The notes under the pieces: generated by a model
What the model was told of the DNA's origin: nothing
Databases searched by the model: none
What the model saw: only the letters and a program-made list of their open reading frames with translations
Source: Streptomyces pristinaespiralis
GTDB lineage: Bacteria; Actinomycetota; Actinomycetes; Streptomycetales; Streptomycetaceae
Direction: 5' to 3'
Length of the DNA stretch: 64,000 nucleotides
Assembly (NCBI RefSeq): GCF_001278075.1
Contig: NZ_CP011340.1
Span: 1,674,001 to 1,738,000, forward strand
Translations under genes and position numbers: made by a program
In this document: positions 1 to 8,085 of the stretch, piece by piece
Layout: every line of letters begins with the position of its first letter
Numbering within the stretch: position 1 is the stretch's first letter

Positions 1-228
1 GGTGAACAGCAGCAGGAGGCGCCTGTCGTGGTCCACGACCGCGGCGGCCTCGCAATCGACGTCGTACATCCAGTTGCCGGGGTCCACGGGCTCCAGGCCG
101 GCGACGAAGCGGCCGAACTGTTCGGGCCCTTCCGCCACATCGACGGCGAGGCGCCGCCCGCCCCAGCGGAAGTAGTGCTGCTGCCAGGCCCCGTCCCTGA
201 CCACCACATAGCGTGCCCGCTCGGCCAC
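1..228 (-). CDS. Hypothetical protein, 3' end outside window
   Basis: The reading frame opens at a GTG (position 228) 8 bp after the stop of the P450 gene and stays open for 76 codons to the window edge, so the C-terminus is not visible. The visible part begins VAERARYVVVRDG and is a mixed, soluble-looking sequence with several Trp/Tyr residues and no membrane segment. I do not recognise the family. Its tight spacing makes it the last visible member of the kinase / regulator / P450 operon. Function unknown. Confidence 0.6.
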   Translation of the reverse strand, partial: MAERARYVVVRDGAWQQHYFRWGGRRLAVDVAEGPEQFGRFVAGLEPVDPGNWMYDVDCEAAAVVDHDRRLLLLFT

Positions 229-236
229 GGGTCGCC

Positions 237-1442
237 CTACCAGCGCACCGGCAGCCGGCGGACACCGCGCATGAGGAGGCCCGGGAGCCATTCGTACGTG
301 TCCGCGGGGGTGTCCAGGGCGAGGTCCGGGCAGCGCTCCAGGAGGGAGCGGACGGCGATCCGTGCCTCCAGACGGGCCAGCGGCGCGCCGAGGCAGAAGT
401 GGATGCCGTGCCCGAAGGCGAGATGGCCGCGGGTGTCCCGGCGGATGTCGAAGCGGTCGGGGGCCTCGTAGCGGGCCGGGTCGCGGTCGGCGGCCGCCAG
501 GCCGACCAGCACCATTTCGCCCTGCGGAACGACCTGGTCCCCGACCGGTACGGGCGCGGCGCTGAAGCGGACGGTGGTGGTCTCCACGGGTCCGTCGTAG
601 CGGAGCATCTCCTCGACGGCGCCGTCGAGGAGCGAGAAGTCGGCTCGCAGCGCGGCGAGTTGGTCGGGGTGGGTGAGCAGGGCGCGCACACCGTTGGAGA
701 TCAGGTTGACGGTCGTCTCGTGGCCGGCGACGAGCAGGAGGTAGGCGAGGGCGCGCAGTTCGGCCGTGGAGAGCCGGTCGTCCTCCGCGGCGCCGCCGTC
801 CGCCTCCGCGGGGAGCGGGAGGGAGCGGACGAGGGCGGAGAGCAGATCGTCCGTGGGTGCGGTGCTGCGCTTGTCCTCGATGAGTTCGTCGAGGTAGGCC
901 GCGAGCTGCCGGACGGCGTCCTCTCCCGCTTCCTGGGAGGTCGGGGCGACCACCTCGTTCGACCACGTGCGGAAGGCGTCGCGGTCGGCGGCGGGGATGC
1001 CCAGGAGTTCGCAGATCACGATGATCGGCAGCGGGAAGGCCAGCGCGTCGACGAGGTCGGCCCGGCCGGCCGGCAGCATCGCGTCCAGGAGATCGTCCGT
1101 GATCCGCTGGACGCGGGGCCGCAGCGCCTCGGCCCGGCGAGGGGTGAACTCACGGCTGACCAGCTTGCGCAGCCGGGTGTGATCGGGCGGGTCGAGCACG
1201 AGCAGATTGGGGCCGATGACCTGCTCGTCGAGCATCGTCACGCCTATGGTGGCCGGCGACTTCGACAGTCGCGGGTCGGAAAGCGCCGCCCGTGCCTCCT
1301 CGTGGCCGACGATCAGCCAGAACTCCCCGCCGTCGGCGCCGCGCACGCGGTGCACGGGGCCCGACTCCCGCAGTCGCGCGTAGTACGGATACGGGTTCGC
1401 GGTGAAGTCGGGCCCGTACTGGTCCAGATCAACGATGGTCAC
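237..1442 (-). CDS. Cytochrome P450
   Basis: A 401-residue soluble bacterial class I P450, likely a CYP107-like mono-oxygenase of a small hydrophobic substrate that would take electrons from a ferredoxin encoded elsewhere. The diagnostic parts are all present: the I-helix oxygen-activation motif AGHETT (residues 239-244), the ExxR motif EMLR (278-281), and the heme loop FGHGIHFCLG (343-352) with the axial Cys at 350. Length is typical of the family. The GTG start at 1442 is preceded by a TAGGGTGA-like ribosome site. It lies 9 bp after the response-regulator gene, so it is probably co-transcribed with the two-component pair. Substrate cannot be read from the sequence. Confidence 0.93.
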   Translation of the reverse strand: MTIVDLDQYGPDFTANPYPYYARLRESGPVHRVRGADGGEFWLIVGHEEARAALSDPRLSKSPATIGVTMLDEQVIGPNLLVLDPPDHTRLRKLVSREFTPRRAEALRPRVQRITDDLLDAMLPAGRADLVDALAFPLPIIVICELLGIPAADRDAFRTWSNEVVAPTSQEAGEDAVRQLAAYLDELIEDKRSTAPTDDLLSALVRSLPLPAEADGGAAEDDRLSTAELRALAYLLLVAGHETTVNLISNGVRALLTHPDQLAALRADFSLLDGAVEEMLRYDGPVETTTVRFSAAPVPVGDQVVPQGEMVLVGLAAADRDPARYEAPDRFDIRRDTRGHLAFGHGIHFCLGAPLARLEARIAVRSLLERCPDLALDTPADTYEWLPGLLMRGVRRLPVRW

Positions 1443-1451
1443 CGGATCACC

Positions 1452-2123
1452 CTACGTGGACGGCTCGTCGTCGAGGAGGCCCGCGTCGTGCGCCAACAGC
1501 GCGATCTGGACACGGTTGTTGAGGTCCAGTTTGGCCAGGATGCGGGACACGTGCGTCTTGACGGTGGCGACGCTCATGTACAGCGCCGCGGCGATCTCCG
1601 CGTTGGAACTGCCGCGGCCGACGGCGAGCGCCACCTCCCTCTCGCGGCCGGCGAGCGGTTCGAGACGCCGCAGCGCGGCCGCCCTGCGGGTGTCGGCGCC
1701 GCTGCCCGCCACATGCGTCATCAGCTGCCGGGTGACCGCCGGGGAGAGCACCGGATCGCCGGCGGCGACCCTGCGCACCGCGGCGACGATCTCCGCGGGC
1801 GGCGTGTCCTTCAGCACGAACCCCGACGCGCCCGCCCGCATGGCACGCAGCACCTGCTCGTCGGCGTGGAACGTGGTCAGCACCACGACCTCCGGCGCGT
1901 GGGGCCGCCGGCGCAGCCGCTCCGTCGCGGCGAGGCCGTCCATGACCGGCATCCGGATGTCCATCAGGACCACGTCGGGCCCGAGCCGTTCGACGAGTTC
2001 CGCCACCTCGGAGCCGTCCGCCCCCTCCCCCACGATCTCGATGTCGCCGGCCCCGCCCAGCATGAGGGCGAGGCCTGCCCGTACGAGCGGGTCGTCGTCC
2101 ACGACGATCAGCCGGATGGTCAT
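1452..2123 (-). CDS. NarL/FixJ-family response regulator
   Basis: An N-terminal receiver domain (residues 1-120) has the acidic pair DDD near residues 9-11, the phospho-acceptor Asp at about 55 (LMDIRMP) and the conserved Lys in LKDTPP. A C-terminal LuxR-type helix-turn-helix follows, with GREREVALAV and VATVKTHVSRIL. The chosen ATG at 2123 overlaps the stop of the kinase gene as ATGA, which implies translational coupling; an in-frame GTG at 2132 is the alternative. It should be phosphorylated by the adjacent kinase and act as a DNA-binding transcription factor, perhaps for the following P450 gene. Confidence 0.93.
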   Translation of the reverse strand: MTIRLIVVDDDPLVRAGLALMLGGAGDIEIVGEGADGSEVAELVERLGPDVVLMDIRMPVMDGLAATERLRRRPHAPEVVVLTTFHADEQVLRAMRAGASGFVLKDTPPAEIVAAVRRVAAGDPVLSPAVTRQLMTHVAGSGADTRRAAALRRLEPLAGREREVALAVGRGSSNAEIAAALYMSVATVKTHVSRILAKLDLNNRVQIALLAHDAGLLDDEPST

Positions 2124-3355
2124 ACGGACCACGGTAGCCAGGCCCGTACCCGGAATCCGCCGTCGCCCCGCACACCGTGCTCCAGCCGCCCGCCCGCGAG
2201 GGTGGCCCGTTCGGTCAGACCGATCAGGCCCTGGCCGGAGCCGGGCACCTTCGGCACCTCGCCGGCCGGGGCCTCGTTGTCGACCCGCACGGTGATCCCC
2301 TCCCCCGGGCCCCCGCTCAGGGAGAGGGTGACGTCGGTGCCCGGGGCGTGCTTGCGGGCGTTGGTCAGCCCTTCCTGGGCGATGCGGTAGGCGGTGCGGC
2401 CGGTGGCGGCGGGCACGCCGTCGGGGTCGGTGACGGTGTTGTCGAGCGTGACCCTCATACCGGCCTCCCGGGACTCGCCGACCAGCGCCCCGAGGGTCGC
2501 GAGTGTGGGCTGCGGCCGGGCGGGGCCGTCGCCGCCACCGTCATCGGGGGCACGCAGCACGCCGATGATCTGGCGCAGGTCCTGGAGCGCCTCGTGGGCG
2601 CTGTCGCGGATCACGCCGGCGGCCCTGCCGACCTCCGCCGGGGGCGCGTCGGGACGGAACTCGAGCGCTCCGGCGTGCACGCTCAGCAGCGTGAGCCGGT
2701 GCGCGAGCACGTCGTGCATCTCGCGGGCGATGGCCTCGCGGGCGAGCCGCTGCGCCTGCTCCGCCCGCAGGGCGGCCTCCGCCTCGGCACGCCTGGCGCG
2801 TTCGCGCAGGGCCAGGACCAGTTGACGGCGGGCGCGCACCAGCATGCCCCAGCCGACCATCAGCAGGACCAGCACCACCCCGGCGACCGTGGAGATGAGG
2901 AAGGAGGCGCTCGGGTCCGGCCGTACGAGGGCCTGTACGGCGCCGGAGACCATCGCCAGCACCCCGATGACGGCGACGGGCCGGAACGGACGGTGCACGG
3001 CGAGGCTGAACAGTCCGAGCATCAGCGCGCCGCCGGCCGCCGGGGCGACGGCGGAGACGGCGACCAGGGACGCGGCGAGCGCGACGGGCGCCCGTCGGCG
3101 GACCCACAGGGCGCAGCAGGCGACGGCGCCCAGCAGCTGATCGGCGAGGACCACGGCTTCGGAGTTCCCCGCCTGGGCGCTGGCGTCGCTGGCCAGCGCG
3201 CCGATCAGGGCGGCAGCCAGGAAGACGAAGGTGTCGACGACCCAGTCGCGGACCGTGCGCCGGGGCCTCGTCCTGCCCTGCCTGCCCGGCAGGTCGGGGT
3301 CGGGCGGGTCGGCCATGACGGAGGGCAGCAGCCATGGGTATTCGGCGCGGGTCAT
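2120..3355 (-). CDS. Two-component sensor histidine kinase (HisKA_3)
   Basis: A 411-residue membrane kinase. The N-terminal half contains four to five hydrophobic segments (about residues 40-175) with no obvious large extracellular sensor. It is followed by a coiled linker and the HisKA_3 dimerisation box AREAIAREMHDVLAH with the phospho-acceptor His at 214. The C-terminal HATPase_c domain has the N-box around AQEGLTNARKH and the glycine-rich GSGQGLIGLTER. The start could also be the internal Met of MADPPDPD, 14 codons in. The ATGA overlap with the next gene gives a classic kinase-regulator pair. The stimulus is unknown. Confidence 0.92.
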   Translation of the reverse strand: MTRAEYPWLLPSVMADPPDPDLPGRQGRTRPRRTVRDWVVDTFVFLAAALIGALASDASAQAGNSEAVVLADQLLGAVACCALWVRRRAPVALAASLVAVSAVAPAAGGALMLGLFSLAVHRPFRPVAVIGVLAMVSGAVQALVRPDPSASFLISTVAGVVLVLLMVGWGMLVRARRQLVLALRERARRAEAEAALRAEQAQRLAREAIAREMHDVLAHRLTLLSVHAGALEFRPDAPPAEVGRAAGVIRDSAHEALQDLRQIIGVLRAPDDGGGDGPARPQPTLATLGALVGESREAGMRVTLDNTVTDPDGVPAATGRTAYRIAQEGLTNARKHAPGTDVTLSLSGGPGEGITVRVDNEAPAGEVPKVPGSGQGLIGLTERATLAGGRLEHGVRGDGGFRVRAWLPWSV

Positions 3356-3501
3356 GTCGGCAAAGCTACGAGGCCCGTGGCCCGGATGTGCTTCTCCGGG
3401 CCGAGGAAGCGACCGAAGTCGCCGGACCGGATACTTTCGTCGGCCGTGATCGGTGCCGAAGCCGGACGCGCGCGGGCGCCCCGCCGCGCGAGGCTGCGGG
3501 C

Positions 3502-3702
3502 ATGAAGAAGATTCTCGAGGTCGGCGGATTCCTGCTGTTCGTGTGGGGCGCGGCGGGTGTGGCCCACGAGCTCACGGGCTGGTTCAGATTCTGGGGGGTC
3601 GTGCGGCGTCTGAGCTTCCTCGACGGCCACGAGCTCTACGCGAGCATCGTGCTGGCGGTGCTGGGCGGGGTGATGATGGTGGCGTCGGACCGGTTCCGCT
3701 GA
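3502..3702 (+). CDS. Small two-pass membrane protein
   Basis: A 66-residue protein starting MKKILEVGGFLL with two hydrophobic stretches (about residues 5-24 and 43-62) separated by a short polar loop containing WGVVRRL. The ATG at 3502 gives a natural start; longer upstream extensions run into the intergenic space and look non-coding. It stands alone between two minus-strand units. It resembles small conserved actinobacterial membrane proteins of unknown role. Function unknown. Confidence 0.6.
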   Translation: MKKILEVGGFLLFVWGAAGVAHELTGWFRFWGVVRRLSFLDGHELYASIVLAVLGGVMMVASDRFR

Positions 3703-3770
3703 GGTGACCGGGTGACCGCGGCCTCGGACCGGCTCCCGGGCCTGCCGGACAACGCCCGGCGCCGCTCCCG

Positions 3771-4169
3771 TCAGGCGTTGTCCTTCGCCGGCCGCTCCGC
3801 CTCCATGAGCCGGAAGACCTCCGCCGCGTGCTCGCTCAGGCGGTTGCCGACGCTGCCGCTGGTGTAGAGCGCGGTGCCGACGACCGCCACGGGCACCGAC
3901 AGGCCGAGAACGCCGAGGAGTTCGGGCCAGTCCCGCTCCGACTCGCAGGTCATGTCCTCCCCGCCCTCGTTGGCCGTGCCCCACTCGGTCAGCAGCCGGG
4001 ACTGGCACTCCTTGCCCTCGCCGTACGTGCCGTCCAGGGTGTACGGCAGGAGCAGCAGCACGCCGAACCACACCCACAGCAGCGACGCCACGGACAGCAG
4101 GGCGAAGCCCCAGGTCTGCGTCCGCTTGGCGCGGGCGCGGAAGGCCAGGTCGTACTGAAGCGATCGCAT
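3771..4169 (-). CDS. Hypothetical membrane protein
   Basis: A 132-residue protein starting MRSLQYDLAFRAR. One membrane segment lies near residues 20-45 and a second near 88-105, separated by a polar loop with two cysteines (GKECQS and MTCESE) that could form an extracytoplasmic disulfide. The tail is charged and helical. The start follows the EamA gene's stop by 11 bp, so both are probably in one transcript. No family recognised with certainty. Confidence 0.65.
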   Translation of the reverse strand: MRSLQYDLAFRARAKRTQTWGFALLSVASLLWVWFGVLLLLPYTLDGTYGEGKECQSRLLTEWGTANEGGEDMTCESERDWPELLGVLGLSVPVAVVGTALYTSGSVGNRLSEHAAEVFRLMEAERPAKDNA

Positions 4170-4180
4170 GGTCGTCGAAA

Positions 4181-5125
4181 CTAGCAGTCGGCCCTGTCCG
4201 CGGCGCGGCGCCCCCAGGTGGTCCCCGCGAGCACGAGTGCCGCCCCCACCAGGCCGACCGTGCCGATGTGTTCGCCGCCGATCGCGATGCCCGCGGCGGC
4301 GGCCCACAGCGGCTCGGTGCCGAGCAGCAGGCTGACGCGGGACGGCGAACTGCGGCGTACCGCCCACATCTGCACGAAGAACGCGAACAGGGTGCAGGAC
4401 ACGGACAGGAACACCAGCCCGGCCCATTCGCGTGGCCCGAAGCCGACGGCCACCGCCCACGGTGACGCGCCGCTGCCCGGCAGGACGGCCAGCACGGCGA
4501 ACACGGCCACCGCGGCGCCGAGTTGGACGGTCGTCAGGGAGAGTGAGTCGGCGCCGCGGACCGCCTTGATCCTGGCCATCGCGAGCACATGGACGGTGCG
4601 GACCACGGCGGCCAGCAGCATCAGCAGGTCGCCGGCGGAGGGGGTGGTGAAGCCCGCCCCCTGGGTCAGCAGCACCACGCCGGTGACCGAGACGGCGGCC
4701 GCGGCGAGGAAGGACGACGGGGGCCGACGCCTGGTCACCGCCGCCTCCGCGAGCGGCGTGAAGATCATGGTGAGGCTGATGATGAGGCCGGCGTTGGTGG
4801 CCGAGGTGTGGACCACGCCGTAGGTCTCGAGCAGGAAGACGGCGCTGAGGATCAGCCCGAGCAGTCCGGCCCCCCGCCACTGCGCCGCGGTCAGCGACCG
4901 CAGCCTGCGCCGTCCCGCCACGGCGAGCGCCGGCAGTACCAGCGCGAACCGCAGGACGAGGACGGCCACGACGGTGTGCGTGGTGGTGATGCCCTTGGCC
5001 GCGAGATAGCTGGCGCCCCAGACCACGGCGACGAGCAGCACCGGCAGGTCGGTGAGCCAGGCCCGGCGGGGGGCGAGTGCGGGCGCGGGTACGGCGATCG
5101 ACGACACCTGGTCTCCAGCGGACAC
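4181..5125 (-). CDS. EamA/DMT-family transporter
   Basis: A 314-residue integral membrane protein with about ten hydrophobic helices arranged as two EamA repeats, the layout of drug/metabolite exporters such as RhaT- and RarD-like proteins. Repeat landmarks include VVWGASYLAAKG in helix 1 and LLGTEPLWAAAAGI in the second half, a typical EamA signature. Length fits the family. It probably exports a small metabolite; the substrate cannot be assigned. It lies just upstream of the small membrane protein on the same strand. Confidence 0.88.
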   Translation of the reverse strand: MSAGDQVSSIAVPAPALAPRRAWLTDLPVLLVAVVWGASYLAAKGITTTHTVVAVLVLRFALVLPALAVAGRRRLRSLTAAQWRGAGLLGLILSAVFLLETYGVVHTSATNAGLIISLTMIFTPLAEAAVTRRRPPSSFLAAAAVSVTGVVLLTQGAGFTTPSAGDLLMLLAAVVRTVHVLAMARIKAVRGADSLSLTTVQLGAAVAVFAVLAVLPGSGASPWAVAVGFGPREWAGLVFLSVSCTLFAFFVQMWAVRRSSPSRVSLLLGTEPLWAAAAGIAIGGEHIGTVGLVGAALVLAGTTWGRRAADRADC

Positions 5126-5204
5126 GACGGGGTGGAGACTTCAGCGGCTCGCACACGGGAGCGATCACCGTACCGGGACGACCGCGTGGGTGCTACATGT
5201 TTCG

Positions 5205-5813
5205 TCAGTAGCTGCCGTACTCCGGACGGCCGGCGAGCTCGTAGGTGTGGATCGCCGCCCCGGCGCCGGTGGTCCGCGCCTCGATGTGCTTGAACGCCGT
5301 GGGCGTCGCGCCCTCCGGGAAGAGACGCATGCCCTTGCCGAGCACCACGGGGAAGACGACCAGGTGGAGCTTGTCGACGAGGTCGTGCGCCATCAGGGTC
5401 TGGGCGAGCTTGCCGCTGCCGTGCATCTGGAGTTCCCCGTCGGTGCGCTCCTTGAGCGTGGTGACCTCCTTGACGAGGTCGCCGCCGATGATGGTGGTGT
5501 TCTCCCAGTCGGCCGACTTCAGGGTGGTCGAGACGACGTACTTGGGCAGGGAGTTGAGCTTCGTGGCGACCGGGTCGGCGGGGTCGGTCTGCTTGGGCCA
5601 GTAGCTCGCGAAGATCTCGTAGGTGCGGCGGCCGAGCAGAAAGGCGCCGACCCGCCCGAAGACCTCGTTGATGAACCGCCCGAAGTCCTCGTCCCCGTAC
5701 GGCACGGACCAGCCCCCGAGGTCGAACCCGCCGGTGGTGTCCTCCTCGGGCCCGCCGGGGGCCTGGTAGACGCCGTCGAGGGTGAGGAACTGGGTGAGGG
5801 AGAGCTTTGCCAT
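5205..5813 (-). CDS. Dihydrofolate reductase-family (RibD C-terminal-like) protein
   Basis: A 202-residue cytoplasmic protein of the RibD_C/DHFR-like superfamily, probably an NAD(P)H-dependent reductase. It begins MAKLSLTQFLTLDG and contains the family's LLGRRTYEIFASYWP, SLPKYVVST and MHGSGKLAQTLM (nucleotide-binding) segments, then VFPVVLGKGMRLFPEG. I chose the ATG at 5813 because a GAAAG ribosome site precedes it and the family usually starts here; a GTG six codons upstream is in frame. The physiological substrate of this subgroup is unknown. Confidence 0.85.
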   Translation of the reverse strand: MAKLSLTQFLTLDGVYQAPGGPEEDTTGGFDLGGWSVPYGDEDFGRFINEVFGRVGAFLLGRRTYEIFASYWPKQTDPADPVATKLNSLPKYVVSTTLKSADWENTTIIGGDLVKEVTTLKERTDGELQMHGSGKLAQTLMAHDLVDKLHLVVFPVVLGKGMRLFPEGATPTAFKHIEARTTGAGAAIHTYELAGRPEYGSY

Positions 5814-5997
5814 GGTTCTTTCGCCTTTCACCGCGTTTCAACGCGTCTTAACGGGTTTCGATGAGTCTCACAGCTCTGACCGCGCGGGGTCCCGGAACTC
5901 ATCGGCGTGCCGAGCGCGATGTCCGATCGCCGCCAGCGCCGGGCGGCCGGACACGGTGTGCTTGAAGCCGCAACCACTTGACGATGTTGGAGGCTCG

Positions 5998-6729
5998 ATG
6001 AACGGCAAGGTGGCTCTGGTGACCGGCGGCAGCCGCGGGATCGGCGCGGCAACCGCACTGCGGCTGGCCCGCGGCGGCGCGGACGTCGCGATCACCTACG
6101 TGGCGGGGAAGGAGGCCGCGGAGGAGGTCGTGCGGCGGATCGAGGAGACGGGCCGGCGCGGGGTGGCCCTGCGCGCGGACTCGGCCGACGCCACGGAGGC
6201 GGCGGACGCCGTCGACCGCACCGTGGAGGCCCTGGGCGGGCTCGACATCCTCGTCAACAACGTGGGCGTGGGCCTGCTCGGGCCGTTGGAGAGCATCACG
6301 CCGGCCGATGTGGACCGGGTGCTGGCGGTGAACGTGCGGGGGGTGTACCTCACGTCCCGGGCGGCCGCCGCGCGCATGGGCAGCGGCTCGCGGATCGTCA
6401 CGATCGGCACCTGTATGACCCAGCGGGTGCCGGGCCCCGGCGGCACCCTGTACGCGATGAGCAAGTCGGCGCTGATCGGCCTCACGAAGGCGCTGGCCAG
6501 GGAGTTGGGCGGGCGGGGCATCACGGCGAACATCGTCCACCCCGGTCCGGTCGACACCGACATGAACCCGGCGGACGGCCCGTACGCGGACCCGCAGAAG
6601 GCGGACACGGCGCTCGGCCGCTTCGGCCGGCCGGAGGAGATCGCGTCGATGGTCGCCTATCTGGCGAGCGGCGAGGGCGCGTACATCACCGGTGCCGAGT
6701 TCTCCGTGGACGGCGGGCACGCCGCCTGA
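5998..6729 (+). CDS. SDR-family NAD(P)-dependent oxidoreductase
   Basis: A 243-residue classical short-chain dehydrogenase. It carries the cofactor motif TGGSRGIG, the NNVG strand motif, and the catalytic YAMSK. The C-terminal GAEFSVDGGHA is typical. The usual catalytic Ser position before YxxxK appears to be Thr (IGTCMTQR). The ATG at 5998 is preceded by TTGGAGG at 5987-5993. A strong hairpin follows the stop. Substrate unknown; the gene is monocistronic. Confidence 0.9.
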   Translation: MNGKVALVTGGSRGIGAATALRLARGGADVAITYVAGKEAAEEVVRRIEETGRRGVALRADSADATEAADAVDRTVEALGGLDILVNNVGVGLLGPLESITPADVDRVLAVNVRGVYLTSRAAAARMGSGSRIVTIGTCMTQRVPGPGGTLYAMSKSALIGLTKALARELGGRGITANIVHPGPVDTDMNPADGPYADPQKADTALGRFGRPEEIASMVAYLASGEGAYITGAEFSVDGGHAA

Positions 6730-6737
6730 CGCATGCG

Positions 6738-6776
6738 CGCGGGGCGCACCGTTGCTGTCGGCCGGTGCGCCCCGCG
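6738..6776 (+). terminator. Hairpin after the SDR gene
   Basis: A perfect 14-bp stem (6738-6751 with 6763-6776) with an 11-nt loop starts 9 bp after the SDR stop. There is no T-tract, as is common in Streptomyces terminators. Confidence 0.65.
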
Positions 6777-6906
6777 GGGCAGGGAGGGTGTCGTACCTCC
6801 CCGTTCAGTGACGGCTGCGAGCCTCCCGGGCTCCCGGCGCACATCTGCCCGCCGGGCCGAGACGGTGAGACCGCCGGCCGTCGAGGTGATGGTGACGAGT
6901 CGTCAT

Positions 6907-6934
6907 CCGGGGCCGGGCAGAGTCCCGGCCCCGG
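6907..6934 (-). terminator. Hairpin downstream of allantoicase
   Basis: An 11-bp perfect GC stem (6907-6917 with 6924-6934) with a 6-nt loop lies 18 bp beyond the allantoicase stop on the minus strand and probably ends the allB-alc transcript. Confidence 0.6.
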
Positions 6935-6951
6935 GCCGCGGTCGCGGACCG

Positions 6952-8082
6952 TCAGCCGCCGAGCTCCTGGTGACGGGCCGTCAGCCGGGCCGCGCCCTGC
7001 TCGGTCAGGGAGCCGAAGAGCCGCAGGCGGGAGATGCCGCCGTCGGGGTAGATGTCGATCCGCACATGGGTGCCCACCGCCGGGGCGTCGAGCACGAACC
7101 GGTGGTTGGTGTCGGGCTGCATCCGGGTACGCGGCAGGACCTCGCGCCACTCGCCCTCCGCGCCGTCCCGTACGGACAGCGCCGCCCAGCCCGCGCTGTT
7201 GCCCTTCAGGTACGCGGTGTCGATCTCGACCGCCCGGATCTCCGCCTGTCCGACCATCTGGTAGCGGATCCAGTCGTTGCCCTTGTCGCGGCGCCGGCGG
7301 GTCTCCCAGCCGTCGTCCATCTTGCGGGAGCGGCCGGGCTGGATGGTGTTGGTGGCCGGGGAGTAGAAGCGGTCGGAGGCGTCCTCGACCTGGCCGCCGT
7401 TCTCGAGCGCGACGAGGTCGAAGGTGCCGAGCGCGCCGAGCCAGGCGGGGTCGGGCACGACCTCGCCGTGGACGCGCAGGCGGGCGATGCCGCCGTCGGG
7501 GTGCTGGTTGACGCGCAGGTGCGTGAAGCGCTGCTCGACGTCGACGGCGAAGCCGTTGGCGGCGTGGCCGCCGACGGCGGTGCGCGGGACGAGCGTCGTC
7601 CACTTCACGTCGTCACCGAGGAGCTCCGCGGGGGAGGGCGAACCGGCGACCGAGGTGCCCTCGATCGACACGGCCTGCGGGTAGTTGCCACGGAAGTGCG
7701 CGGTGTCGACGACGATGCCGCGTACGACGCCGGGGGCGCCGAGGCGTACCAGCGCCCAGTCGTGGTCGTCGTCCGCGGGGTGGGGCTGCTCGGCGGAGAC
7801 GCCGCGGCGGCGGCGGGTCTCCCAGCCGTCCATGATCTTGCCCTTGTGGCCGAAGTGCTCGGGGTCGAACTCGGCGGGTTCCGGCTTCAGCAGGTTCTCG
7901 CGCTCGGCGAAGAACTCGTCGCCCGCGGCGACGACGCCCGCGCCGAGGCGGCGGTCGGCGAGGTCGGCGAGGTGCGCGAAGGGAAACCCGGAGGGGCCGG
8001 GGGTGCGGTAGTCGGCGTACGGGTCGCCGCCGCCGTACGGGCTGGCGTCACCGGTGAAGGAGGGGATGGAGGATGCAGACAC
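6952..8082 (-). CDS. alc: Allantoicase
   Basis: Hydrolyses allantoate to ureidoglycolate and urea in purine nitrogen salvage. The 376-residue protein has the two tandem allantoicase repeats. Each carries a KMDDGWETRRRR-like element (IMDGWETRRRRG in repeat 1, KMDDGWETRRRR in repeat 2) and an HLRVNQHPDGGIARLRVHG / HVRIDIYPDGGISRLRLFG element. The GTG start at 8082 lies 3 bp after the allB stop, with a GAAAGGAAC ribosome site inside the allB end, so the two are one operon. Expression is probably repressed by the divergent IclR-type regulator. Confidence 0.95.
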   Translation of the reverse strand: MSASSIPSFTGDASPYGGGDPYADYRTPGPSGFPFAHLADLADRRLGAGVVAAGDEFFAERENLLKPEPAEFDPEHFGHKGKIMDGWETRRRRGVSAEQPHPADDDHDWALVRLGAPGVVRGIVVDTAHFRGNYPQAVSIEGTSVAGSPSPAELLGDDVKWTTLVPRTAVGGHAANGFAVDVEQRFTHLRVNQHPDGGIARLRVHGEVVPDPAWLGALGTFDLVALENGGQVEDASDRFYSPATNTIQPGRSRKMDDGWETRRRRDKGNDWIRYQMVGQAEIRAVEIDTAYLKGNSAGWAALSVRDGAEGEWREVLPRTRMQPDTNHRFVLDAPAVGTHVRIDIYPDGGISRLRLFGSLTEQGAARLTARHQELGG

Positions 8083-8085
8083 GGT

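Noticed and set aside
213..2390. A 725-codon plus-strand frame across the P450 and regulator genes
   Set aside because: It is a GC-driven shadow; the minus strand carries full P450 and regulator motifs.
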